Of a stretch of DNA of 64,000 bases, positions 52,016 through 61,473 are shown piece by piece. The position numbers and the translations under genes were made by a program. The notes under the pieces are model-generated. The model saw only the letters and a list, made by a program, of their open reading frames with translations. It was not told the DNA's origin and searched no databases. The DNA comes from Rhynchopus euleeides (taxonomy: Eukaryota; Euglenozoa; Diplonemea; Diplonemida; Diplonemidae). Location: positions 2,170,001-2,234,000 of the forward strand of contig OY723244.1 of NCBI GenBank assembly GCA_963210315.1. The letters are read 5' to 3'. The number at the start of each line of letters is the position of its first letter. Within the stretch, counting starts at the first letter, position 1.

Positions 52016-53163
52016 GGGGGGGTCAAATGGGGGTGACAAACACGATTTTTCAAAAAACCGGCGCAGAGGCCCCAAAGCCCCCGTAAACCCTCCAAACCCC
52101 CCCAGATCGGTCCGGAAACCCATCGAACCCCACTTTTCCACCATTCCGGGCACCTCAGGTGCCCGAATTGGGGTACCTAAATTTTGTGCCACCGTTTGGT
52201 ACCGTACAGTGCCACTGTGTGGGAGGTTGGAAAAGAAAATGCCCCAACACACCACATCTGAGGGTTGCAATGCATGTTGCTTGCCAACCACGTCATCCGG
52301 TGGGTGTCAGGCGTTATGTAGGTGGCATCAGCCAGGTCTTCGATGTGTTCTGGCTTGTATATGTACCTCCCTGCCTGCGGCACAGGCACTGCCTTTGTCC
52401 CCCACACCAGCCACAGAGAGCGTATTGTACTCGGTCCACGGTTGCTGATTCATTGTGATGCGTTGTATCCTCGAGTGAACGTCACACACTAGTGACACCA
52501 CCACCCGCCATCCGAGAGCTGTATTGACTTTGCGCGCTTCCGTTGCATTCACCTCGCCACGCATATTGCACTGTTCAGTACCAGTGCTCTTGGGCCAGGC
52601 AAAGTAGACCGCAGCAAGTACCAATTCTGGCACAATGGGTACCACGACAGCGCACTTCGTGTGTTCCCGGAATGTACAGCTCGTGTTGCAACAGTCGTTG
52701 TCAACACATCCCGGTTGTGGAGCACTGCTGCACAGGAATCACACGACCATCTGGACTTGTTCCGTACCTACAGGCAGCCTCCCGGTGCATGGTGGCAGGG
52801 AGGTACATATACAAGCCAGAACTCATCGAAGACCTGGCTAATGCCACCTACATAGCGCCTGACACCCACCGGATGACGTGGTTGGCAAGCAACATGCATT
52901 GCAACCCTCAGATGTGGTGTGTTGGGGCATTTTCTTTTCCAACCTCCCACACAGTGGCACTGTCCGGTACCAAACGGTGGCACAAAATTTAGGTACCCCA
53001 ATTCGGGCACCTGAGGTGCCCGGAATGGTGGAAAAGTGGGGTTCGATGGGTTTCCGGACCGATCTGGGGGGGTTTGGAGGGTTTACGGGGGCTTTGGGGC
53101 CTCTGCGCCGGTTTTTTGAAAAATCGTGTTTGTCCACGTAAAAGGGTGGCATTTGACCCCCCC
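52016..53163 (-). mobile_element. Foldback DNA element, copy 2 (reverse orientation)
   Basis: 1148 bp between TA dinucleotides, with ends GGGGGGGTCAAATG. Arms and centre correspond to 35263-36409 read backwards, including the arm-specific insertion now at the right end. The central frame (52645-52328 on the minus strand) is shorter than in copy 1; its differences from copy 1 are mostly amino-acid changing, so coding is doubtful. Confidence 0.88.
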
Positions 53164-53911
53164 TACCCCCCCCCCCCCTGAGAGAGATTCAGAAAACATA
53201 CAAACGTTCAGTTTCCCAAAACAGGAGCTTGCCGCGGTGAAAGCTGCAGTGGGAGGGCACATCGCGCGTGGTGTTTTTGGTAAAACACACCCCGTGTGGT
53301 AGAGAAAATACGGCAAGAGTCTCGGTGGGTCGGAAGAGCAGATGGTTCCCGCAACAGCTCCCGGGGAGCGGCGGGTATTTCGCATAGGATGCCGGATGTG
53401 TGAACACGTTTGTGCGGTTTGCCCTGTGTTGTGTGAACATATGTGTATGTGTGTGTGTATGCTCCACCCAACCCGACACATTTTCTGTACTTCAGACAGG
53501 TAAGGTCACTCGACACGCGGGGGGGGGGGGGTTTTGTTGTGTGTTTTTTCTGCCAGCCGACATCACTAGCGCCAGCGAGAAAAAAAAAAAACGCGTGACG
53601 AGTGACGGGTTGAGGTGGAAGCGATCAATGCAAAAATCATCTGAAAGGAAGACTCGAGAGACTGCTGCTGTATTTTTGATGATGCATTCTTCCCAGAACA
53701 GCTGTTCTGAGGGTTCACCTGTGCCTGACTGCCCCATCACAGCAACGTAGTATGCCTTAAGTGGTGTCGTGATACGTTGAGCGTTGTTCACAAGCGCGTG
53801 GAAAGCTGTGTGGGCTTGCATCCATTTTGCCCAACACCGCCCACCAACCGCAGCAGGGCGCGTGGGGCACACTACCCCACTCGCACAGCACCCCCCCACA
53901 GCCACCCCACC
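53164..53911. other. Intergenic
   Basis: Homopolymer runs (53168, 53521, 53580) and a degenerate GGTGGAAGCGATCAATGC motif (53611-53628) related to repeat Y. No gene seen before the next ATG. Confidence 0.4.
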
Positions 53912-55885
53912 ATGCCTGCAAGGGGCCTGGAGAAGACGAGGTGTGCGACGACGCCTGCAGCGGAGCCGGGCAGCGCGTCACCCCACACCGACAGCGACAC
54001 CGACACCCCGCTGTCGAAGCGGCGTCGCGTCGCGGCCTGCGAGGTGCAGTCAGCTGCGGCATCGGGTGCTGTGGGTGGGTCCCTGGAGGCTGTCATCGCG
54101 GCGGAGGGAGAGGGGGGGCCGCCCGTGGCGAAGGCACTCACGACGAACCCCGCACAGCCCGCAGGTGGCGGGCACAGCAACAAGGGTATGGTTTTCCGGT
54201 TTGTCATGCATCACACTCGTGTGAGTCGAAATCGGCTGACCACAGCTGGAACGAAATGTGGGCTCAATACACAGTCCTGCAGGACAGAACACGGGTGTCG
54301 GGGTGCTTTTTGTCTGGAGAAGCACGCGTGCAACGGAAGGATTCCAAGCAAGCTAACTGGTCGGGAGGAGGTTATTGGTTTGCTGTCACCTTCCGCTGTC
54401 ACTTCAGAGGAGGGTCTTGCACCACCACCACACCACACCCTGCCTGAGGGAAGAGGGGAGGCGCCGGGCATCCCGACACACCACACCGCCACCACAGGCA
54501 CAGACAGGCCCGGCGTAGATGTGACTGTGCGTCATGCCGGGACCGGGGACAGCTGCGTCGTCAGCGTTGCAGAAGACGGGACAGTGGTCGGGCTGAAGGC
54601 GGATGCGCTCAACGAGATGTTCCCAGGATCTATCAACAATGCAGACCGTGAGGCTGCGTGCGTGGCAGCACACATCGAAGGGTGTGAGGAGGAGCTGGAC
54701 GACGCACAGCGCGTTGCCGACACGGGTCTGGAGGACGGGGGTGCTGTCAAGCTCGTCCCACGCATCGATCAAGGTGCCCGCTGTCTACTCACCGACACAT
54801 GGCAATGACGTATACCGCATCACACTGTCGAGGTGTGGGACGCTGTGTGCTGTGGGTTACTGCGACGGACACATCACTGTGTTTGACACCACCACCGCTG
54901 CTGTGGTGGCGGACTTAACACACGGCAGCAAGGCTCTTCTTTGCACCGCGTTCTCAGTCTGCGGGACGTGGTTGGCGACGTGCTCTCGTGACTGCCGCAC
55001 CATCTGCGTGTGGCTGACATCGACATGGGAGCAGGTGTGCATCCTGCACCACAACAACAGCGGTGTGGGCAGTGCAGGGTGGACACACTGCGGGCGTCTG
55101 GTGTCCGGGGACCACGACGGCGAAGTGCGTGTGTGGGACTTGAAGGGCACACCGAGCGCCACAGTGCTGGAGGGCCACAGCACTACTGTTCACAGCATTG
55201 CTGTGTCGGGCACGAGGATCTTCAGCGGGTCACGCGACAGGACCATCCGTGTGTGGGACATCAGCACCCTCACACACACACACACCCTGGATGGCCACAC
55301 TGGCTGGGTGTTTGACCTCGCCCTGACTCAGGACGAGCAGCACCTGGTGTCGTGCCCCTGTGACAAGTGTCACTCAAGGTGTGGTGCACAACCTCCCTCA
55401 GCTGCCTGCGTACTGTGCAACTGGACAGCTATCCCTACACACTTGCTGTGTCACAGCCCCACTCCAATGACCCTTTCCCTTTTGGCTCGGTATTGCCCTC
55501 TTCCCGACAGGCCCACCCAGCAGGGCACGGAGGACCCCGGTGGTGGTGGTGGCGGTCCGGCGCTGCAGGACCCATCGGTGCTGGCGGTGGCGGAGGCTGT
55601 GGGCAGCGTTGCGGTGGAGTCGGGTGGGGCCCGGAAGGGCAGCGGGGAGGTGGTGGTGGTGGTGGGGGGGTGGGGATGGGGGCGGGCGGTGTTGCGGTTT
55701 CAGAGGCATCCCTGCCGCTGCCGCCGCCGGCGGAGCCGTCGCCCTTTGCGAAGCTAATGAGCAAGAAAAAGGCCCAAGGTGGCGATGGTGGTGGTGGTGG
55801 GGGTGGGCCCCAGCCTGCCCCGGAGCTGCCGGAAGCGAGAGTGCCCTCCTCCCCGCGCTGCCCCCACAGGCGCAGAAGCCGGTGA
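53912..55885 (+). pseudogene. UBL-WD40 paralogue 5 with added N- and C-terminal regions, two frameshifts
   Basis: From the ATG at 53912 a ~200-residue low-complexity part, with a nuclear-signal-like SKRRRVAA, runs in frame into the UBL at 54516. The family's initiator Met is Val here (GVDVTVRH). The first ~60 bp after 54205 resemble the dispersed repeat of 24393. At ~54763 five bases are missing compared with the paralogues (after KLVPR), moving the WD40 part to frame 3. At ~55369 two extra bases (GACAAGTGTCACTC) return it to the first frame. After blade 5 the propeller stops at ~55450 and a Gly-rich tail continues to 55885. As written it is broken after the UBL. Confidence 0.75.
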
Positions 55886-56998
55886 AGCCCCGTCCCCAAA
55901 GGGCGAATCGGTGGAGTGACTTGTGATGTTCTGCAGGAACGGATCGCTTTTCGCGCTTGATAGACCCGTGGCACGCCCGAGGGTGTTCCGGTCAGCGCCT
56001 TCGTTGTGCTTAGGGGGGATGGGGTACACACCTGGGTCTCACCAGGTGGGTGTGGGTTTGTGCTTTCGTTGTTGTTGGCGTCGTTGTGCGCTCAGAGTGT
56101 GCTCTAGTTCCTATAGGGACAGTGCTCCGCACCTGACCACAGGGAAGAAGTTTGCTTTACAGGCCTGAACAGGAGCTGCGCGGAAGCAGTGTGGGACAAA
56201 CCCACAACTGCTTCTGGACTGAGCATGTTCCCCGTTTGTCATCTCTTTTCCGTTTTCCTGGAGTCACAAAACCGCTCGTTGGGGCGACGAAGTCACCACA
56301 GAAGTTCTCCGGTTCACCTGCAACTGAGGGTCCTCGCTACCAGTCACAGCAGTCACGCCTTGTCAGTCAGTGAGGAGAAGCGGGCCACCGGTTACTTTTT
56401 CTGACTCAGTCGCAATGATTGACAGCGTGTCGCCGGGTGCGACAATCCTGAAGCAAAACCAGAGCAAGCTCTTGAGATGCAAGACACCACGCGGTGGTCT
56501 CCCGCTGCTCGCTGTGTTTCGGCGCTAATACACTCCAACCTCCCCTGGTGCGCCTCATCAGGTGTGAGCCAAGATCAAAGGAACCTAAGAGGATCAGCCT
56601 TAGGCCAACGAGACTTTCTTGCATTCACACCTGGTCGCGAAGGCCCGAAGAAGGAGGACATGCACCAAAATCTCACAGGTGTCGGTACCGAAGCGAATAT
56701 CTCAAAGGTCAGATAGATTGCTGCACATGCCACCATGGCGAGCCCCTTTATCAAGAGGCTGCCTGTGCCCACGCCTTGCAGTTCTACAGTTGTATGGGTT
56801 GTTGACTGTTCCCCCCGCCTCCCCGCGCCCACCCTCCAGCTTGTTGCTTGCAGATGCAGTTGCGTCGCCAGGGAGGCTCTGGAAACGACGGCGGCAGGAC
56901 CGTTCCTTCTGGTCCTTCCACACCCCGCAGGTGCACAGGGGTCCCAGAAGTTGGAAAGGAGAGGAATCCAAAGGTACGGGGGGGGAAGAGAGGGAAGA
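55886..56998. other. Intergenic upstream of paralogue 6
   Basis: No motif or relative found. The frame containing paralogue 6 is open from 56735, but nothing before 56999 aligns with the family. Confidence 0.45.
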
Positions 56999-58144
56999 AT
57001 GGATGTGTCAGTGCGTCATGTGGAGAGCGGGCGGAGCTGTGTCGTCGGTGTTGCGGATGGCGGGACCGTGCTCAGGCTGAAGGCGGATGCGGTCAAGGAG
57101 ATGTTCGCGGGTTCCATCAACGCAGACCGGGAGGCTGCAGGGCTGGCGGCACGCATCGAAGGGTGTGACGAGGACCTGGACGATGCAGAGCGCGTTGCCA
57201 ACACGGGTCTCGAGGTTGGGGATCGTGTCCAGCTCGTCTGGAAGTGGCCGCACGTCAAGGCTCCCGCTGTCTACAATCTTGATGATAGCGGCAGCGCGAG
57301 CGGAGACTCCGTCACACTGTCGAGGTGTGGCACCCTGTGTTCAGTGGGGGACAGGTCAGGACGCATCACTGTATTTGACACCACGACTGTTGATGAGGTG
57401 GCGGACCTCACACATGGGGGCGAGGGCATTTTCTGCACTTCTTTGTCAGTCTGTGGGACGTGGCTGGCAACGTGCTCAGAGGACAGCCCCATCTGCGTGT
57501 GGCTGACAGCAACGTGGGAACAGGTGTGGTGTCTGGAGGAGCACAGCACAGAGGTGTGGAGTGCAGAGTGGACACACTGTGGACGTCTCGTGTCGGGTGA
57601 CCAAGATGGGAAGGTGTGTGTGTGGGACTTGGAGGGCACACCAAGTGCCACAGTGCTGGAGGGGCACAGCAACGCTGTCTATGGGATTGCAGTGTCAACT
57701 GCGAGGATCTTCACCGGGTCAAAGGACAAGACCATCCGTGTGTATGACATCAGCACCCTCACCCACACCGACACCCTGTCTGAGCACACAGGTGGTGTGA
57801 ACCACATCGCCCTGACTCAGGACGAGCAGCACCTGGTGTCGTGCTCTGGTGACAAGTCTCTGAAGGTGTGGTGCACAACCACCCTCACCTGCATCCGTAC
57901 TGTCGCTCTCTCTGCTACCCCGATCCACTTTGCCGTGTCACAGCCAGGTGATGTTGTGGCAGTGATATTCCATGATCAGACCAACAAGTTGTTTAACCTC
58001 AGCACCTTGGAGTGCTTGGGACAAGTAGATTCAGAGGGTTCCTCTGTTGTACTCAGCCTGTGTGGGAGGTGGGTCTTCACATCAAAAGACTATTCTGTGA
58101 ATGTGTGTGCTGTGTGTGACGTTTCGCGTGAGGGCAGCACTTAG
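56999..58144 (+). CDS. UBL-WD40 repeat protein, paralogue 6
   Basis: 381 residues, intact, and the most diverged full-length member. The UBL begins MDVSVRHVESGRSC and ends LEVGDRVQLVWKW. Blades close at IYVFD-like, ICVWL, VCVWD, IRVYD and LKVWC plus two degenerate ones. The C-terminus is VCDVSREGST. It retains the DNA framework of the family less strictly, so it is either older or outside the gene-conversion group. Start is the family ATG, preceded by GGGAAGAGAGGGAAGA. Confidence 0.9.
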   Translation: MDVSVRHVESGRSCVVGVADGGTVLRLKADAVKEMFAGSINADREAAGLAARIEGCDEDLDDAERVANTGLEVGDRVQLVWKWPHVKAPAVYNLDDSGSASGDSVTLSRCGTLCSVGDRSGRITVFDTTTVDEVADLTHGGEGIFCTSLSVCGTWLATCSEDSPICVWLTATWEQVWCLEEHSTEVWSAEWTHCGRLVSGDQDGKVCVWDLEGTPSATVLEGHSNAVYGIAVSTARIFTGSKDKTIRVYDISTLTHTDTLSEHTGGVNHIALTQDEQHLVSCSGDKSLKVWCTTTLTCIRTVALSATPIHFAVSQPGDVVAVIFHDQTNKLFNLSTLECLGQVDSEGSSVVLSLCGRWVFTSKDYSVNVCAVCDVSREGST

Positions 58145-58505
58145 GCAACCTCTTCTGCTTGTGTGCTTGCGGTGCACTGCCTTGCTCGTTGCCTCCCAGC
58201 ACAGCACCACCTGACCCTGCTGGTTGGAGGCAGCGTGCACTGCATCTGAGGTGCGACTGCTCAGGATGACACAGTGCTTCCAGACAGCCTCTGCTCTGTC
58301 ACCCCCGCCACCCCGCCCCACCCTCGCTCCTTTGACCCGTAGAGTGGAGGGTGGGACGACAGCTCGCCCCTCCCCCGCTTTGAATTCCTCGGACTTTACC
58401 GCGCACATGCCCACAGCCCCACACTGCACACACCCTCCAGAGCATATTCGCTGTTCGGCACAGGGTCCGACGCCAAAACAGAAATCACTAGCGAAGTCAG
58501 CAAAC
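58145..58505. other. Intergenic between paralogues 6 and 7
   Basis: Similar in order of words to the downstream flank of paralogues 1 and 2 (CACCACCTGACCC, GGAGGCAGC). No gene; part of the duplicated gene-plus-spacer unit. Confidence 0.5.
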
Positions 58506-59663
58506 ATGGATGTGACTGTGCGTCATGCCGGGACTGGTCACAGCTGTGTGTGTTCCGGAAGGCGGGACCGTGGTCGGGCTGAAGGCGGATGCGCTCAACG
58601 AGATGTTCCCAAGTTCTACCAACGCAGATCGTGAGGCTGAGAACGTGGCAGCACACATCGAAGGGTGTGAGGAGGAGCTGGACGACGCACAGCGTGTTGC
58701 CGACACGGGTCTGGAGGACGGGGGTGCTGTCAAGCTCGTCCCACGCTGGCCCAACGTCAAGGTGCCCGCATCGGCTCCCGCTGTCTACATCACTGCACAT
58801 GGTCATAATATACGGTACATCACACTGTCGAGGTGTGGGAAGCTGTGTGCAGTCGGTTCCTCCAGTTACCGCGAAAGACACATCACTGTGTTTGACACCA
58901 CCACCGCTGATGTGGTGGCGGACTTTCTGCACGACAGCAACTCTGCTACCATGTCTGTCTATTGCACTGCATTCTCGGCCTGTGGGACGTGGTTGGCGAC
59001 GGGGTCTGATGACGGCACCACTGTGTGGCTGACATCGACCTGGGAGCGGGTGTGCAGCCTGGACAGCAACAGCGAGGTGTCCACTGCAGCGTGGACACAC
59101 TGCGGACGTCTGGTGTCCGGAGACTCATCAGGCAAAGTGCGTGTGCGGGACTTGAAGGGCACACCGAGCGCCACAGTGCTGGAGGGTCACAGCAAGGCTA
59201 TTGAAAGCATTGCTGTGTCGGGCACGAGGATCTTCAGCGGGTCAAATGACAAGACCATCCGTGTGAGGGACATCAGCACCCTCACACACACACGCACCCT
59301 GGATGGCCACACTGATGTCTCATCAAATATATCGCCCTGACTCAGGACAAGCAGCACCTGGTGTCGTACTGTTCCGACAAGTCACTCAAGGTGTGGTGCA
59401 CAACCTCCCTCAGCTGCCTGCGTACTGTGCAACTGGGCAGCTCTCCCTACTCACTTGCTGTGTCACAGCCAGGTGATGTTGTTGCAGTGCGAGGTGCTTC
59501 AAGCACCAAGCTGTACTGCCTCAGCACAGATGAGTGTCTGGGGAAGGTGCGCTCACTGCATTATGGTTCTGGTGTTGCCCTCAGCCCCTGCGGGAGGTGG
59601 GTCTTCACACCAGCAAGCAACAATTCTGTCTCTGTGTGTGCTGTGTCTTCCGTTTCACCCTGA
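58506..59663 (+). pseudogene. UBL-WD40 paralogue 7, two frameshifts
   Basis: Family ATG at 58506, again preceded by GAAGTCAGCAAAC. Five bases are missing after residue 13 (AGCTGTGTGTGTTCC where others have AGCTGTGTCGTCGGTGTTCC), shifting the frame. The rest of the UBL and blades 1-4 run in the second frame to a TGA at 59338-59340. A second indel near 59320 puts blades 5-7 (59340-59663) back into the original frame. One blade reads VRVRD and another IRVRD, losing the blade Trp. Insertions (SSYRER, NSATMSVY) are shared with paralogue 8, its nearest relative. Confidence 0.85.
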
Positions 59664-60021
59664 GTGCAGTGTCTCGTGCCCCTGTTGTGTCCTCCCGAAG
59701 GCACCTCCTCCCCCCTTGCCTGACAACCTGCATCACGTGTGGAGGGGGATCATCCTTGTGCTTCCTTCTACTTCGGTTTCAACACCCCCCTTGCCTGAAA
59801 AACCTCACAGAGCACCTCACGGGGGCCTTCGATCAGAAGTTCCGACTAGCAGACAGTCCAAAGCGAGCCGCCCCACAAAACTGGTTGTAGAGTTTCACAG
59901 TTTGGCACAGAGCGAAGGGCGCACCCACCCCACGGGAAGATGCGGATGAGCAATATGAAGCAATTGGCACACCACACCACACCACACCACCCCACCCGGT
60001 GGCGAAGCCTCACCCCACCCT
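59664..60021. other. Intergenic
   Basis: Family-type post-stop sequence (GTGCAGTGTCTCG), then a CCACA run at 59970-59990. No gene. Confidence 0.4.
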
Positions 60022-60981
60022 TTGATTGATCGGAGAGTATCGTCGGAAATTGTTGTGTGTGCGTTTCACCACAACCTCTCCGCCCACCATTCCCCCGTGT
60101 TGAGTGACAGTGTGTATGTTGCATTTATAGGAGATTATCGGTCGGAAGTTTACCGTCGGTTCGAAGAACAGAAACCCGCAATCCAACCAGAGCAGCTTGC
60201 TTTGTTCACGTTGTGCATGACTGCGTCCCGCAGCATGCAGGCTGCTGCAGCCACAATTGCATGTGCGTGTGTAGGGTGGTGGTGGTGTCTCGAAGGCAGT
60301 ACTGAACAGGAATGCGCTGCCCCGTGCCCCCACGAGACACGCTATGCGGTCGCATTCGTCATCCGGCACCCAACGGTATGCAGCGATACGGTGTGCCGTG
60401 AACCAGAGGCAGCGGGGGGGGAGGGGGGCAGGGGTGTGTGTGTGGGTGGGGCTCTTGAAGGTGAGCCGCTCCAGAACGCTCGCTGTGTGAAGTCTCTCGC
60501 CAAGGGCATGCAAGGGTGGCCCAACGAACGGGGAGGGCATTCTGGCAACACCCCCCACCAACACCAACACCCTCAGGATACGGCGAAGGTGTTGACGGTG
60601 ACAAGGCCACCGGATGCCGCATCCCTGCCTGGTGTTGTCGGTCTCCCAGCGGGCTACGTCCTGCCCTCTGAGTCGCACGAGCAGGCGGTGCGTGCACGGG
60701 GCATGGAGAAGCTGGGGGTGGCCCTGACCGCCACAAGGTTTGTCGGGCGTGGTCGTGTGCAGCGTGCGGCGTACGTCCTCCACATGGAGGAGTTTGAGGC
60801 TGAGCTAGACGACCCACGGGACACGCCGCAGGTTCCACAGCCACACGCACAGGGGACGCAGTACGCTGCATGGCAGTGGGGTGATGCTGCAAGCCTGGCA
60901 CCCGCAGCGCGGCAAGGGTCCCTGTGCTCACAGATCTACCTGGCGACCCACGGCGGCACCGAGGGGCATTCCATCGGCTGA
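60022..60981 (+). CDS. Hypothetical protein
   Basis: Open frame of 319 codons with an ATG; I do not recognise it. Residues 1-~90 have ordinary composition with a Cys/Trp-rich hydrophobic patch (ATIACACVGWWWCL). 125-200 is Gly/Arg-rich. 200-319 has a helical-looking part (HEQAVRARGMEKLGVALTATRF) and then HMEEFEAELDD. No family motif, and the antisense strand is also open, as is common in this GC-rich DNA. The evidence is only length and a plausible start, so it may not be real. Confidence 0.25.
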   Translation: MIDRRVSSEIVVCAFHHNLSAHHSPVLSDSVYVAFIGDYRSEVYRRFEEQKPAIQPEQLALFTLCMTASRSMQAAAATIACACVGWWWCLEGSTEQECAAPCPHETRYAVAFVIRHPTVCSDTVCREPEAAGGEGGRGVCVGGALEGEPLQNARCVKSLAKGMQGWPNERGGHSGNTPHQHQHPQDTAKVLTVTRPPDAASLPGVVGLPAGYVLPSESHEQAVRARGMEKLGVALTATRFVGRGRVQRAAYVLHMEEFEAELDDPRDTPQVPQPHAQGTQYAAWQWGDAASLAPAARQGSLCSQIYLATHGGTEGHSIG

Positions 60982-61063
60982 CAGGCTGAGTGGGTAGGGC
61001 AAACAACAGACGAGGCACAGTCGGGGGAGTGGGGGTGGGGGTGGGCAGGATTGCCGTCTTTAC

Positions 61064-61108
61064 TTCTGCCTCTGTGTGTGCTGCGTCTTCCGTTCCACCC
61101 TGAGTGCA
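61064..61108 (+). pseudogene. UBL-WD40 remnant (C-terminal end only)
   Basis: CCTCTGTGTGTGCTGCGTCT, TCCGTTCCACCCTGAGTGCA matches the last codons and stop of paralogues 1, 4 and 7 (SVCAVSSVSP stop). No upstream part of a gene is found, so it is the tail of a lost copy just upstream of paralogue 8. Confidence 0.7.
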
Positions 61109-61329
61109 CCTAGCCCTGTTCTGGCCTTGTGTGGCTGGCGTGCTGGACGTGATGCCGATCCTCAAACAATAGACAAGCTACCTGCAGCACGGCCAGCCCC
61201 TTGGGTGGCCATGCCCTCTCGCATCGACTCAACCCTTCCCTGACGTGACACCCTCTCCCCCTCTTCTGCAGACACAGTCGGCACGTCTGCAGTCTTTGAG
61301 CCCCACCCACCGCCACACATCCCAGGAAG

Positions 61330-61445
61330 GCTGTGCAGCAGCCTTGAGACAGCAAGTGTGCGCTCAGCAAAAATTAGCCCGGAACTGTTCTCCCACAGTT
61401 GCTGGACAGGGTGTGTCTACAATTAAGCGAAAGGAGGACTATTTC
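61330..61445 (+). repeat. VIPER-like terminal repeat (A2-B2 type) upstream of paralogue 8
   Basis: Close match to 3866-3972: GCCTTGAGACAGCAAGTGTG, CGCTCAGCAAAAATTAGCCC, then GTTGCTGGACAGGGTGTGTC and AAGCGAAAGGAG. A few substitutions only. It ends ~30 bp before the ATG of paralogue 8 and is the best preserved solo terminus in the window. Confidence 0.8.
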
Positions 61446-61473
61446 TGCAGGCAAGGGCTATCCTGAACGAACC

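Noticed and set aside
53476..53510. Possible spliced-leader RNA gene (TTTTCTGTACTTCAGACAGG, also near 29911)
   Set aside because: Only a short resemblance to known leader exon ends plus a GTAAG; no full exon, Sm site or tandem gene copies nearby.
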